A DNA stretch of 64,000 bases from Dysgonomonas gadei ATCC BAA-286 (GTDB lineage: Bacteria; Bacteroidota; Bacteroidia; Bacteroidales; Dysgonomonadaceae): the NCBI RefSeq assembly GCF_000213555.1, contig NZ_GL891982.1, positions 315,926-379,925 of the forward strand. Reading direction: 5' to 3'. Made by a program: the position numbers and the translations under genes. Shown here in pieces: positions 1 through 8,715 of this stretch. Position 1 is the first letter of the stretch. Each line of letters starts with the position of its first letter. The notes beneath the pieces were generated by a model. The model searched no databases. It was not told the DNA's origin and saw only the letters and a program-made list of their open reading frames with translations.

Positions 1-109
1 CGAAATTTGCGCTAAGGACAAGCGGAATATCGAGGGGTGAACGGTATGTATTCTGAGCATTTAAGTTAAAAGTATATATAATGAGTAAAACCGAAAGAAT
101 CTTTTTCAT
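1..109 (-). CDS. N-terminal fragment of a secreted protein, probably M23-family metallopeptidase (partial, runs off the left edge)
   Basis: Reading the minus strand from an ATG at 109 gives 36 codons to the window edge. It starts with a signal peptide (MKKILSVLLIIYTFNLNAQ) followed by NTYRSPLDIPLVLSANF. In Bacteroidetes secreted M23 (LysM/lytic-endopeptidase-type) peptidases a very similar stretch, 'PPLDIPLxLSGNFGELRxNHFHSGID', precedes the zinc-binding His, so a periplasmic or surface cell-wall peptidase is the best guess. The diagnostic metal-binding residues lie outside the window. The signal peptide is clear; the family call is inferred from the short LDIPLVLSANF motif alone. Confidence 0.6.
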   Translation of the reverse strand, partial: MKKILSVLLIIYTFNLNAQNTYRSPLDIPLVLSANF

Positions 110-411
110 TTGTAAATTGTATTAATAAATAGAGCCGGATTTTAAACGGCTACTAAGAATGAGATACAAAAATAGCCTTTTTTTGCATAAAGCCAATTAT
201 CATTTATCTATATATGGAAAGGTAAAATCTCTAAACTTATTCTCGTTTTTTTACTCTTTTATACCCTTTCATCGATCTTTGACAATTTTATTTTAAATAA
301 ATTTCGTTTTTGTGCAAATGAATTTGTATTTTCGTGATAAATAAACAGCATTGAAAATCAATATCATAATAAAATAACTAAAATTAATTTCAAAAAAATA
401 GTATCAAACAT
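110..411. other. AT-rich intergenic region
   Basis: About 300 bases lie between the divergent M23-like gene and the tRNA-Glu promoter. They are very AT-rich, with no ORF and no strong hairpin. The region must hold the minus-strand promoter of the left-edge gene, but no convincing -7 box was picked out there. Confidence 0.6.
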
Positions 412-441
412 TTGCAAGTAATCAAAAATGAATTACCTTTG
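412..441 (+). promoter_or_regulatory. Bacteroidetes-type promoter for tRNA-Glu/rpsT
   Basis: TTG at 412-414, exactly 19 nt of spacer, then TACCTTTG at 434-441. This matches the Bacteroidetes primary-sigma consensus TTG-N19-TAnnTTTG fully. Transcription would start near 449, about 50 nt before tRNA-Glu, so tRNA and rpsT may share a transcript. Confidence 0.8.
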
Positions 442-497
442 CATCCGCAATCGAAGGAGAAAGCAGCTGTAAAAACAGAACAATAACTCCGCAAGAT

Positions 498-569
498 GGC
501 CCATTCGTCTATCGGTTAGGACGCAAGATTTTCATTCTTGAAAGAGGGGTTCGACTCCCCTATGGGCTA
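498..569 (+). tRNA. tRNA-Glu (anticodon TTC)
   Basis: A full cloverleaf can be drawn. The acceptor stem is GGCCCAT/ATGGGCT (one G-U closing pair), the anticodon stem CAAGA/TCTTG surrounds loop TTTTCAT with anticodon TTC at 531-533, and the T arm is GGGGT/ACTCC-like with loop TTCGA. The discriminator base is A569 and CCA is not encoded, as usual in Bacteroidetes. It lies 40 nt upstream of rpsT behind an exact consensus promoter. Confidence 0.97.
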
Positions 570-609
570 CAAAATAAAATAAAAAATTAAAAAATAAGGA
601 TTAGTCAAC

Positions 610-864
610 ATGGCAAATCATAAATCAGCAGAAAAGAGAATCAGACAAGCCGAAGTAAGACGCTTGAGAAACAGATATTCAGCAAGAACAACCCGTAATG
701 CAGTTAGAAAGTTCCGTACGCTGACTGATAAGGCTGAAGCACAAAAATTGTACCCTTCGGTATGTTCTATGCTTGACAGACTGGCTAAAAAGAACGTTAT
801 CCACAAAAACAAAGCGGGTAACCTGAAATCTAAATTAGCTGCTCACGTCAAATCATTAGCATAA
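610..864 (+). CDS. rpsT: 30S ribosomal protein S20
   Basis: 84 residues, the normal length for S20. The lysine/arginine-rich N-terminus [18 protein letters not shown] and the helical hairpin body ([20 protein letters not shown] near the end) are typical. S20 is a primary binder of the 5' domain of 16S rRNA in the small subunit. The gene follows tRNA-Glu by 40 nt, probably on the same transcript, and is followed by a strong terminator. The leader is A-rich with no Shine-Dalgarno site, as is normal for this phylum. Confidence 0.97.
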   Translation: MANHKSAEKRIRQAEVRRLRNRYSARTTRNAVRKFRTLTDKAEAQKLYPSVCSMLDRLAKKNVIHKNKAGNLKSKLAAHVKSLA

Positions 865-897
865 GATACTAATATAAGAACTGTCAATATAAAACAG

Positions 898-928
898 AGG
901 CTAAGCTCTACGGAGTTTGGCCTTTTTT
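898..928 (+). terminator. Rho-independent terminator after rpsT
   Basis: An 11-bp stem (AGGCTAAGCTC/GAGTTTGGCCT, two G-U pairs) with a TACG tetraloop is followed by six T. It sits 34 nt after the rpsT stop codon. Confidence 0.9.
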
Positions 929-965
929 AAATTTATATCCGGCAGAATAAACAGGGAATATTTCA

Positions 966-995
966 TTGTATTCCAAAAACTTATTCTTATCTTTG
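966..995 (+). promoter_or_regulatory. Bacteroidetes-type promoter for rpsP
   Basis: TTG at 966-968, 19-nt spacer, TATCTTTG at 988-995: a second exact match to TTG-N19-TAnnTTTG. The predicted start near 1003 leaves a leader of about 45 nt before rpsP. Confidence 0.85.
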
Positions 996-1047
996 CACCC
1001 GCTAATAACAATTATGTATTAATTAAAAATTAACAAAAGAAAGAAAA

Positions 1048-1623
1048 ATGGCTACAAAGATCCGTTTACAAAGACGAGGACGTAAAGGTTATCCTTTTTA
1101 TCACATCGTCATTGCAGATAGCAGAGCTCCACGTGATGGAAAATTTATTGAAAAGGTTGGTTCATATAACCCGAACACAAATCCTGCTACAATATCTATA
1201 AATTTCGACAGGGCTTTGTACTGGTTACAAGTTGGTGCTCAACCTACCGACACTACTCGTAACATCCTTTCTGAAGAAGGAGTATTGTTAAAGAAACACC
1301 TTCTTGGTGGTGTTGCTAAAGGTGCATTTACTGAAGCTGATGCAGAGAAAAAATTCGAAGCATGGAAAGCAGATAAAGAAAAAGGCACCCAGGCTATCAT
1401 CAACAAAAACGAAACAAAAGCTAAAGCCGATGCAAAAGCCCGTTTAGATGCTGAAAAAGCTGCAAACAAAGCTAAAGCAGACGCTGTAGCACAAAAGAAA
1501 GCTGAAGAAAATGCTGCTCAGGCACAAGCTGAAGCAGAAGTTGCCCCGGCTGAAGAAGTTGCAGAAACTGAAACTCCGGTTGCAGAAACAGAAGCTCCGG
1601 CTGAAGAAAAAAGTGCTGAATAA
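1048..1623 (+). CDS. rpsP: 30S ribosomal protein S16 with long acidic/Ala-rich C-terminal tail
   Basis: The first ~85 residues are S16 ([42 protein letters not shown]), an assembly protein of the 5' domain of the 30S subunit. The remaining ~100 residues are a low-complexity Ala/Lys/Glu tail ([20 protein letters not shown], then [19 protein letters not shown]), predicted to be a charged helix followed by an acidic disordered end. Typical S16 is 80-90 residues; longer tails are known in Bacteroidetes. It is a monocistronic unit between its own promoter and a bidirectional terminator. The tail's function is unknown. Confidence 0.96.
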   Translation: MATKIRLQRRGRKGYPFYHIVIADSRAPRDGKFIEKVGSYNPNTNPATISINFDRALYWLQVGAQPTDTTRNILSEEGVLLKKHLLGGVAKGAFTEADAEKKFEAWKADKEKGTQAIINKNETKAKADAKARLDAEKAANKAKADAVAQKKAEENAAQAQAEAEVAPAEEVAETETPVAETEAPAEEKSAE

Positions 1624-1651
1624 TATATTGAAAGATAATATCACAGCATAC

Positions 1652-1682
1652 AAAAAAAGCTCCGGAAGTCCGGAGCTTTTTT
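1652..1682. terminator. Bidirectional terminator between convergent rpsP and hemW
   Basis: A perfect 8-bp stem AGCTCCGG/CCGGAGCT with loop AAGT is flanked by an A-run on the left and a T-run on the right, so it can terminate transcripts from either direction. It lies between the two stop codons. Confidence 0.9.
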
Positions 1683-1703
1683 ATTCGGTGTAATAACAGT
1701 AGA

Positions 1704-2834
1704 TCATTCTACCCACATCAGGTCGCTCATAATACCATCCGAGATGAAGATGCCTTCACGCGTTAGTTTCAATACATTATCGTTATTGGTTACAAATCCC
1801 TGATTGATATACTTCTGTACATTCTTCATGCAATAATCTTTCATTGATGTACCAAAGCGGCTTTCCATTACAACTAGATCTACTCCCCACATGGTGCGCA
1901 TACCCGTCAGTATAAAATCATTATAACTTGTATTCTTATCCAGACATTCCGTTTCAATAGCCGGATTCGCCTGCCCTATGGCTTCCACATACTTAGAGAT
2001 AGAGGGAATGTTCCATGCGCGGTTGTGCCCGTCAAAAGAATGTGCAGCAGGCCCTAATCCGAGATACTTTTCGCCAAGCCAGTACGAACTATTATGCTTC
2101 GAATACAAACCATTCCGGGCAAAGTTCGATATCTCATAATGTTGGAATCCGGCAGCGCTCAGGCTGTCAATCATCGCAGAGAACATCTGCACGCTCAAAT
2201 CTTCATCTACAGGCTTTACATCGCCCAATTTGAACAAACGGTACAGCCGTGTTCCCTGTTCATAGATAAGGTGATAAGATGAGATATGCTGCACATTGAG
2301 ATTTATAGCCTGTTCCAGATTTCGTTGCCAGATATCCATTGTCTGATTTGGCAGGCCATACATCAGATCGATGCTGATATTGTTATAGCCTGACGACTTA
2401 CATAAGCTGACCGCGTCTATTGCCCTTTCGGCAGAATGCCTGCGCTTGAGGAATTTCAGTTCATTGTCATCGAAACTCTGGATACCAATACTCAGGCGGT
2501 TGAAAGGTAATCTCCGGAGCGTTTCCAAATATTTTGTATCCAGGTCGTCCGGATTGGCCTCCATTGTTATTTCAGCATCAGAGGCAACCGTAAAATTAGC
2601 CCGGATGGTATCAAATATTCTTTGGAAGTCCCCGTATGATAATTGGGAAGGCGTTCCTCCTCCGAAATAGATTGTCTTCACTATCTCATTTGAGATATAA
2701 TGTTTGCGCAATTCCATTTCCCTGCATACAGCCGATACATAGTTATGCTTGGGAGACATATCGGTGCGGGTGTAAAAATCGCAATAAATGCACCTTGTCT
2801 TGCAGAAAGGAACGTGTATATAAATGCCTGCCAT
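1704..2834 (-). CDS. hemW: Radical SAM heme chaperone HemW (coproporphyrinogen oxidase-like)
   Basis: 376 residues. The N-terminus MAGIYIHVPFCKTRCIYCDFY carries the radical-SAM CxxxCxxC cluster ligands (C11, C15, C18), and GGGTPS at 58-63 is the SAM-binding motif of the HemN/HemW group. Length and start (IYIHVPFC) fit HemW, which delivers heme to target proteins, rather than the longer oxygen-independent coproporphyrinogen oxidase HemN. It is second in a minus-strand pair after the acyl-CoA ligase (55-nt gap). That gap holds a small tandem repeat of AGTAAACAGTTA. Older databases label such genes hemN. Confidence 0.9.
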   Translation of the reverse strand: MAGIYIHVPFCKTRCIYCDFYTRTDMSPKHNYVSAVCREMELRKHYISNEIVKTIYFGGGTPSQLSYGDFQRIFDTIRANFTVASDAEITMEANPDDLDTKYLETLRRLPFNRLSIGIQSFDDNELKFLKRRHSAERAIDAVSLCKSSGYNNISIDLMYGLPNQTMDIWQRNLEQAINLNVQHISSYHLIYEQGTRLYRLFKLGDVKPVDEDLSVQMFSAMIDSLSAAGFQHYEISNFARNGLYSKHNSSYWLGEKYLGLGPAAHSFDGHNRAWNIPSISKYVEAIGQANPAIETECLDKNTSYNDFILTGMRTMWGVDLVVMESRFGTSMKDYCMKNVQKYINQGFVTNNDNVLKLTREGIFISDGIMSDLMWVE

Positions 2835-2889
2835 AATCAGTAAACAGTTAACAGTAAACAGTTAGCAGCCATCAATAAGAAAGCGGAAT

Positions 2890-4701
2890 TCATTCTTTAT
2901 ACATCTTGTCGATGATATCTTTATACTTTTCTGCCACAAACTTACGTTTAACCTTCAATGTATTGGTGAGTTCACCGCCTTCCATTGTGAATGGTTCGGG
3001 CAACAGCCAGTATCTCTTAATCTTTTCGTAAGGGGCAAAGTTAGCCTGTAGTAATTCAATACGGCCATCGAGCATACGCAGGATATCTACATTCGAGAGC
3101 AATTCTTCCAGTTTATCATATTGAATATTATGAGCCTCTGCATATTCTTCCAATGCTTTATAGTCCGGTACAATCAGGGCGCTCACAAACTTGCGTTCAT
3201 CCGCTATAACAGCTATCATGTCGATAAACTTATCTTCAGACACTTTTGTTTCTATCGCCTGAGGAGCAATATATTTTCCGTTAGCCGTTTTGAAAAGGTC
3301 TTTTATACGCTCGGTCAGGAACAGGACATTGCCCTCCAGTCGTCCGGCATCACCTGTGCGGAAATAGCCATCTTCGGTAAATACTTTAGCCGTTTCTTCC
3401 GGTTTTTTATAGTATTCGCGCATAACGGTTTTTCCTTTCACCAGTATCTCGTTGTTTGCAGGATCTATCCTTACATCTACCTCAGGCATAATGGTACCGA
3501 TAGAACCTATTCTAAATCCTTTTTCCGGATAGAAACTGACTGTCGCGCTGGTCTCTGTTAATCCGTAACCTATTATTATAGGTATATTTACCGATTGTAG
3601 GAACTCATTTATAGAGTCTGACAGCGGTGCTCCGGCACATGGAAATATATTACCATTCTGGATACCAACGACCATCTTCAATATACGGAATACAGTATTG
3701 TTATATAAGAAGAATTTGATCCTCAAGCCAAAAGGCGAACGTATCCCATTATTCTTATAATCAAGGTTATATCTCTTGCCTGTTCTGATCGCATGAGTAT
3801 ACAACCACTTCATAACTCCCTTCGAATCTGAAATCTTCTCATGTACCCCGGCGTATACCTTTTCCCAAAAGCGGGGAACACTACACATAATACTTGGCTT
3901 AACCTGCTGTATAGATTTCTGTATTTCTTTTGCATCCTGATTGATGGCAATAGTCATACCCTTATGAAGTGCATAACACGTCCATGCCCGCTCGAAGATA
4001 TGTGCCAAAGGGAGGAAATTCATTGAGACATCTTTATTGGATGTCATGGTCAGCCGCATATCGTGAATACGGAATACTTGTAAGAAACATGAGTGAGGTA
4101 TCACAACACCTTTAGGCTCGCCTGTTGTACCAGAAGTATATATTATGCAAGCGATATCGTCTTCTTGTCTCGATTTCATCCGTACACGCACAATAACTTC
4201 CGTATTGGAATTCTCTCCTGAAGCGATAAAGTCATCGAAATAAATAGATGTCTTATCTTCGGGATGGAACTTTACCTTGTTATCGAATACAATTATCCTT
4301 TTCAGTACCGAAGATCCGCTCTGCTGTACCTTAAAAGCATTATTATATTGAAACTGCTCTCCGGCAAACAATAATTCAACATTCGCATCATTGACTATAT
4401 ATTCTACCTGTGTAGGAGAAGAGGTCGCATATATAGGCACTGATACGCACCTGTTGGCATACGAAGCAAAATCGGCAAAAAGATACTGAGGCATATTCTG
4501 GGAATAAACCGCGACCTTATCACCTTCATTTACACCTATTTCAGCCATAGCCCATGCCGTCTTCATTACGTTATCCGAAAACTTCTTCCATGAAATACTC
4601 TTCCATTTTTTCTCGTAAGGGTTCCTATACTTCAGGGCTGTTCTTTTCCCATATCTGATGGCTTGGCGATGCACCAAAATAGATAAATGATAATAGTTCA
4701 T
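2890..4701 (-). CDS. Long-chain fatty acid--CoA ligase (AMP-forming)
   Basis: 603 residues, ANL adenylate-forming superfamily. Visible motifs in order: P-loop YTSGTTGEPKG (188-198), GYGLTETSA (378-386), FRTGD (447-451), and RIKDLFKTANGKYIAP (465-480) with the C-terminal catalytic lysine. It would activate fatty acids with ATP and CoA at the inner membrane face for phospholipid synthesis or degradation; no other fatty-acid genes are adjacent. The architecture matches Bacteroidetes long-chain ligases (FadD15-like). A -7 box lies about 30 nt upstream, and hemW is probably cotranscribed behind it. Confidence 0.92.
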   Translation of the reverse strand: MNYYHLSILVHRQAIRYGKRTALKYRNPYEKKWKSISWKKFSDNVMKTAWAMAEIGVNEGDKVAVYSQNMPQYLFADFASYANRCVSVPIYATSSPTQVEYIVNDANVELLFAGEQFQYNNAFKVQQSGSSVLKRIIVFDNKVKFHPEDKTSIYFDDFIASGENSNTEVIVRVRMKSRQEDDIACIIYTSGTTGEPKGVVIPHSCFLQVFRIHDMRLTMTSNKDVSMNFLPLAHIFERAWTCYALHKGMTIAINQDAKEIQKSIQQVKPSIMCSVPRFWEKVYAGVHEKISDSKGVMKWLYTHAIRTGKRYNLDYKNNGIRSPFGLRIKFFLYNNTVFRILKMVVGIQNGNIFPCAGAPLSDSINEFLQSVNIPIIIGYGLTETSATVSFYPEKGFRIGSIGTIMPEVDVRIDPANNEILVKGKTVMREYYKKPEETAKVFTEDGYFRTGDAGRLEGNVLFLTERIKDLFKTANGKYIAPQAIETKVSEDKFIDMIAVIADERKFVSALIVPDYKALEEYAEAHNIQYDKLEELLSNVDILRMLDGRIELLQANFAPYEKIKRYWLLPEPFTMEGGELTNTLKVKRKFVAEKYKDIIDKMYKE

Positions 4702-4729
4702 GGAAATTCTTTTTGATTCGTAATTGCTA

Positions 4730-4737
4730 CAAAGGTA
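4730..4737 (-). promoter_or_regulatory. -7 box of the acyl-CoA ligase promoter
   Basis: On the minus strand this reads TACCTTTG, an exact TAnnTTTG match, about 30 nt from the ATG. No TTG is found at the expected -33 spacing. Confidence 0.6.
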
Positions 4738-4901
4738 GTCTTAAATATGGAAAATATATTATGTAATTGCAATTTTTATAGTTGCACAAACACCCATTGT
4801 CAAGCCAATCAAACAAAGATGTATAAACGGTTTGCCCTCTTGTTTTCGGGAGTATGGCAAAAAGTTATAACCTATAGCTTATAACTCATAACTTATTTTA
4901 C

Positions 4902-4909
4902 TACTTTTG
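4902..4909 (+). promoter_or_regulatory. -7 box of the flippase promoter
   Basis: TACTTTTG, exact TAnnTTTG, 17 nt before the ATG, so the leader would be very short. It is preceded by an AT-rich TTATAACTCATAACTTAT stretch of a type that recurs in several intergenic gaps here. Confidence 0.55.
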
Positions 4910-4926
4910 TAGCCAAATAATTTTCT

Positions 4927-6447
4927 ATGGCAGGTAGTGGAATGAAGAGTTTGGCGAAAGATACTGCAATCTACGGATTGAGTAGTATTCTCGGCCGTGT
5001 TCTCAACTGGTTTCTGATGCCACTGCACATCAGCATTTTCACCAATACTATCGAATATGGGAAAGTCAGCCGTATATACGGACTTACGGCACTGTTTTTG
5101 GTATTGCTGACTTACGGACTGGAAACGGGTTTCTTCCGATTTATGAATAAAAAGGAAGAAAACGCGGATAAGGTATATTCTACCTCATTGATAACCATAG
5201 GCTGCACCTCGTTGCTCTTTATTTTGTTTTCGATCTGCTTCATCACACCTATTTCCGAATGGCTCAGATATACGGACCACAGGGAACATATAATGATTAT
5301 GGCAATCGTAGTTGCCCTGGATGCTTTCATGACCATTCCTTTCGCATATTTGAGACAACAAAAAAGGCCGAAACGGTTTGCCGCACTGAAACTCGCCTTT
5401 ATTTTCTTCAATATATTTTTCAATCTGTTCTTCTTAGTATTTTGCCCATGGATAAAGGAGGCTTACCCCGATTTTATACTGAATAAGTTTTATCATCAGG
5501 ATATCGGTATAGGATATATATTTCTAGCCAATCTTATATCTACGCTGGCAGTATTAATCTTGTTGATACCAACAACGATGAAAGGATTGAAGATAGACTT
5601 TGACAAAAGCCTGTTGGGTCGCCTGCTGAAATATTCCTTTCCTCTGCTGATGCTGGGACTGGCAGGGGTTATCAGTCAGACTGTGGCGCAACTGGTATAT
5701 CCATATATTTTCGACAGTGTTGAAGAAGCCGACCGCCAACTCGGAATATATAGTGCCTGTGTCAAATTCTCGGTCATAATATCCATGTTCATTCAAGCCT
5801 TCCGCTATGCTTATGAGCCTTTCTTCTTCGGGAAAAACAAGGATGGGAAGGACAATACCAAGTCTTATGCGGACGCAATGAAGTATTTCATCATATTTGT
5901 GCTGCTGATATTTCTGGTAGTAATGTTCTACATAGATATTATCCAGTATATTATGCATAGAATAGGCCGTAATTATGCCATAGGGCTGGACGTTCTGCCA
6001 TACGCCATGATGGGTGAAATATTTTTCGGTATCTATTTCAACCTTTCGGTATGGTATAAGCTGACCGACAAGACCAAATACGGTGCATATTTTTCCATAC
6101 TGGGGTGCGTCATACAGGTAGTAATGAATATCGTTCTGGTTCCTATTTACGGCTATATAGCCAGTGCATGGGCAACATTCGCCTGCAACCTGATAATCGC
6201 TGCCATATCGTACTTCATAGGACAAAAGTATTTCCCTATAAAATATGACCTGAAGAATATATTCCTTTATTTCGTTCTGGCAACCGTATTTTATATAGCT
6301 GCGATGTATCCGCAAATAGATAATGAGTTGTTGCGTATGGGATACCGTACATTATTCCTCATCGCTTTTGCAGCGATTGTGATAAAAAAGGATTTGCCTT
6401 TAAGTGAAATACCCATTATCAACAGGTATTTCAAGAGAAATAAATAA
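4927..6447 (+). CDS. Polysaccharide flippase / lipopolysaccharide biosynthesis membrane protein (MOP superfamily)
   Basis: 506 residues with about 14 hydrophobic segments spread over the whole length. The N-terminus (MKSLAKDTAIYGLSSILGRV) and C-terminal paired helices are typical of the Wzx/MVF-like polysaccharide exporter branch of the MOP superfamily. It would flip lipid-linked sugars across the inner membrane. No glycosyltransferases are adjacent, so the substrate cannot be told; Bacteroidetes often keep such a lone housekeeping flippase. The S46 peptidase follows after 40 nt and may be on the same transcript. Confidence 0.85.
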   Translation: MAGSGMKSLAKDTAIYGLSSILGRVLNWFLMPLHISIFTNTIEYGKVSRIYGLTALFLVLLTYGLETGFFRFMNKKEENADKVYSTSLITIGCTSLLFILFSICFITPISEWLRYTDHREHIMIMAIVVALDAFMTIPFAYLRQQKRPKRFAALKLAFIFFNIFFNLFFLVFCPWIKEAYPDFILNKFYHQDIGIGYIFLANLISTLAVLILLIPTTMKGLKIDFDKSLLGRLLKYSFPLLMLGLAGVISQTVAQLVYPYIFDSVEEADRQLGIYSACVKFSVIISMFIQAFRYAYEPFFFGKNKDGKDNTKSYADAMKYFIIFVLLIFLVVMFYIDIIQYIMHRIGRNYAIGLDVLPYAMMGEIFFGIYFNLSVWYKLTDKTKYGAYFSILGCVIQVVMNIVLVPIYGYIASAWATFACNLIIAAISYFIGQKYFPIKYDLKNIFLYFVLATVFYIAAMYPQIDNELLRMGYRTLFLIAFAAIVIKKDLPLSEIPIINRYFKRNK

Positions 6448-6487
6448 ACTAAAAAACAATCAATTAATCAATAATAATTATAAATCA

Positions 6488-8608
6488 ATGAGAAAGATAT
6501 TTCTATTTTCAATCCTCTTCCTCTCGGCCCTGCTGGTAAAGGCAGACGAAGGTATGTGGTTGCTGAAAGAGCTGAACAAACAAAGTCTGGCTCGTATGAA
6601 AGAACTGGGTTTTTCGTTCCCGGCCGATAGTATTTACAGTGAGACAAACCCATCGCTGAAAGATGCGGTCGTAATCTTCGGTGGCGGATGTACCGGAGTT
6701 GCCGTTTCCGACCTGGGATTGATCTTCACAAATCATCACTGCGGCTACGGAAACATTCAGAAACTTAGTTCGGTAGAGCACGATTACCTGAAAGACGGGT
6801 TTGTCAGCCAGGCATTTGCCGATGAATTGCCGGCAGAAGGATTAATGGTTGCTTTCCTGCAAAAGACAGAAGACATTACAGATTTCGTGACCTCTACTCT
6901 GTCGCCTGATGACAGCGAAGATGTGCGCGACCAGAAGATAGATTCATTATCGGAAGTATATCTGCAAAAATACAAGGGAAATGAATTTATACGTGCGCAG
7001 GTAGTACCGTTCTATTCCAACAACAAATATTATGCGGTTATATACGATGTCTTCCGCGACGTAAGGCTTGTTTTCACTCCACCTTCATCCGTAGGTAAAT
7101 TCGGAGGGGAAACAGACAACTGGATGTGGCCACGCCACACAGGTGACTTCTCTGTATTCCGCGTATACGCGAACAAGGACAATCAGGCTGCGCGCTACAG
7201 CGCCGACAATGTCCCTTACAAGCCTAAATATTCCGTTCCTGTATCCATACAGGGATTCAAGGATAAGGATTATGCCATGACCATCGGCTATCCGGGAAGT
7301 ACCGAACGCTACATGTCATCGTGGGGTATCAACCAAATGGTAGAATCGGAACACAAACCACGTATCGAAGTACGTGGGGCGAAACAGGATATCTGGAGAA
7401 AAGCGATGAACGCAAGTGACGCTGTACGCATTAAATATGCAAATAAATACGCAGGTAGCTCCAACTATTGGAAAAATGCAATGGGAATGAATGAAGCCAT
7501 CGCAAAGCTGGATGTAATAAAAGATAAAGAAGACCTTGAAACGAGATTTTCACAATGGGTATCTTCATCAAACAACCAAGCTAAATACGGGGATGTATTA
7601 CCGATGCTGAAAGAAGGTTATACTTCTACAATGGATGCCGCTAAAATACAGACATACCTGTTCGAAACATTCTATAATGGTATAGAGATAACCCGCTTTG
7701 CCAATACAGCTCTGTTTGTAAGCAAAATGGACGAAGGAGATAAAGGTGACGAATTGAGAAGCCGCATGACTAACGTTTATAAGGACTACGAGCCGTCTCT
7801 AGACCGTGAAGTAATGCCTGTATTGCTAAAATTATATGCGGAACGTGTGCCTGCGGCATACCAACCGGCTATATATGAGACTATCAACAAGAAGTTCAAA
7901 GGCGATTATGATAAATACGCCGACTGGTTCTATAAAAATACAAAGCTGACAAGTCTGGACGGAATAGTAACCCTTATTGCCAACGGTAAAGCTAAAGATA
8001 TAGAAAAAGATCCTGCAATAGAGCTGGCAAAAGCCCTTGAGCCTTGCCTGAAATTGCTTCAGAAAGACTCTGCCCCATATCATGCGCAAATAGATAAAGG
8101 CGGACGCTTGTTTATGGCGGGATTGATGGAAATGGAACCGAATAAAGTATTCTCTCCAGATGCCAACTTCACCCAACGTCTGAGCTATGGTTCTATTGGC
8201 GGATACAAGCCCGCCGATGCTGTAACATACGATTACTATTCTACATCGAAAGGAGTTCTGGAAAAAGAAAATCCGAATGATCCCGAGTTTGCCGTACAGG
8301 AATATATCCTTAACGACCTGAAAGCAGGTGACTTCGGTCAGTATGCTGACGCAGACGGTAAGATGCATGTAAACTTCTTATCTAACAATGATATAACCGG
8401 AGGCAACTCTGGTAGCCCTGTTTTCGATGGAAAAGCTCAACTTATCGGTCTGGCTTTCGATGGTAACTGGGAAGCGCTGAGCGGGGATATTGTTTTTGAG
8501 CCGGAAGTGCAACGTACTATCAGCGTGGATATTCGCTATGTACTTTATACAATAGATAAAGTAATGAAATGCCCCCGTCTGATTCAGGAACTGAAAATTA
8601 TAAAATAA
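6488..8608 (+). CDS. S46 family dipeptidyl-peptidase, DPP7-like
   Basis: 706 residues from the ATG at 6488, which begins a clean signal peptide (MRKIFLFSILFLSALLVKADEG). The in-frame ORF runs further upstream into the flippase gene, so the longer start was rejected. The catalytic triad regions are TNHHCGYG (His, ~84), GGETDNWMWPRHTGDF (Asp) and GGNSGSPV (Ser). S46 enzymes release dipeptides from peptide N-termini in the periplasm. Eighteen residues after the catalytic Ser there is Gly (LAFDGNWEA). From memory of the family, Gly here marks DPP7 (hydrophobic P1) and Arg marks DPP11 (acidic P1). Confidence 0.93.
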   Translation: MRKIFLFSILFLSALLVKADEGMWLLKELNKQSLARMKELGFSFPADSIYSETNPSLKDAVVIFGGGCTGVAVSDLGLIFTNHHCGYGNIQKLSSVEHDYLKDGFVSQAFADELPAEGLMVAFLQKTEDITDFVTSTLSPDDSEDVRDQKIDSLSEVYLQKYKGNEFIRAQVVPFYSNNKYYAVIYDVFRDVRLVFTPPSSVGKFGGETDNWMWPRHTGDFSVFRVYANKDNQAARYSADNVPYKPKYSVPVSIQGFKDKDYAMTIGYPGSTERYMSSWGINQMVESEHKPRIEVRGAKQDIWRKAMNASDAVRIKYANKYAGSSNYWKNAMGMNEAIAKLDVIKDKEDLETRFSQWVSSSNNQAKYGDVLPMLKEGYTSTMDAAKIQTYLFETFYNGIEITRFANTALFVSKMDEGDKGDELRSRMTNVYKDYEPSLDREVMPVLLKLYAERVPAAYQPAIYETINKKFKGDYDKYADWFYKNTKLTSLDGIVTLIANGKAKDIEKDPAIELAKALEPCLKLLQKDSAPYHAQIDKGGRLFMAGLMEMEPNKVFSPDANFTQRLSYGSIGGYKPADAVTYDYYSTSKGVLEKENPNDPEFAVQEYILNDLKAGDFGQYADADGKMHVNFLSNNDITGGNSGSPVFDGKAQLIGLAFDGNWEALSGDIVFEPEVQRTISVDIRYVLYTIDKVMKCPRLIQELKIIK

Positions 8609-8625
8609 GGAATACGTTAAAATAA

Positions 8626-8665
8626 AAATGGCTGCCGATCATTTTCGACAGCCATTTCTGTTTTA
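8626..8665 (+). terminator. Hairpin terminator after the S46 peptidase gene
   Basis: Stem AAATGGCTG/CAGCCATTT, extended by an inner CGA/TCG pairing, 18 nt after the stop codon. The downstream T-tract is interrupted, so efficiency is uncertain. It may also serve the convergent SUFU gene. Confidence 0.6.
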
Positions 8666-8715
8666 TACAAACCGGCATTTTGACTGTTTTACGCCATTTC
8701 TGAAAACGTACTTTA

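Noticed and set aside
5554..6315. 253-codon frame opposite the flippase gene
   Set aside because: A shadow of a strongly supported membrane-protein gene; no domain or initiation context.
6404..6487. Upstream extension of the S46 peptidase frame
   Set aside because: It overlaps the flippase gene and precedes a perfect signal peptide, so the ATG at 6488 is preferred.
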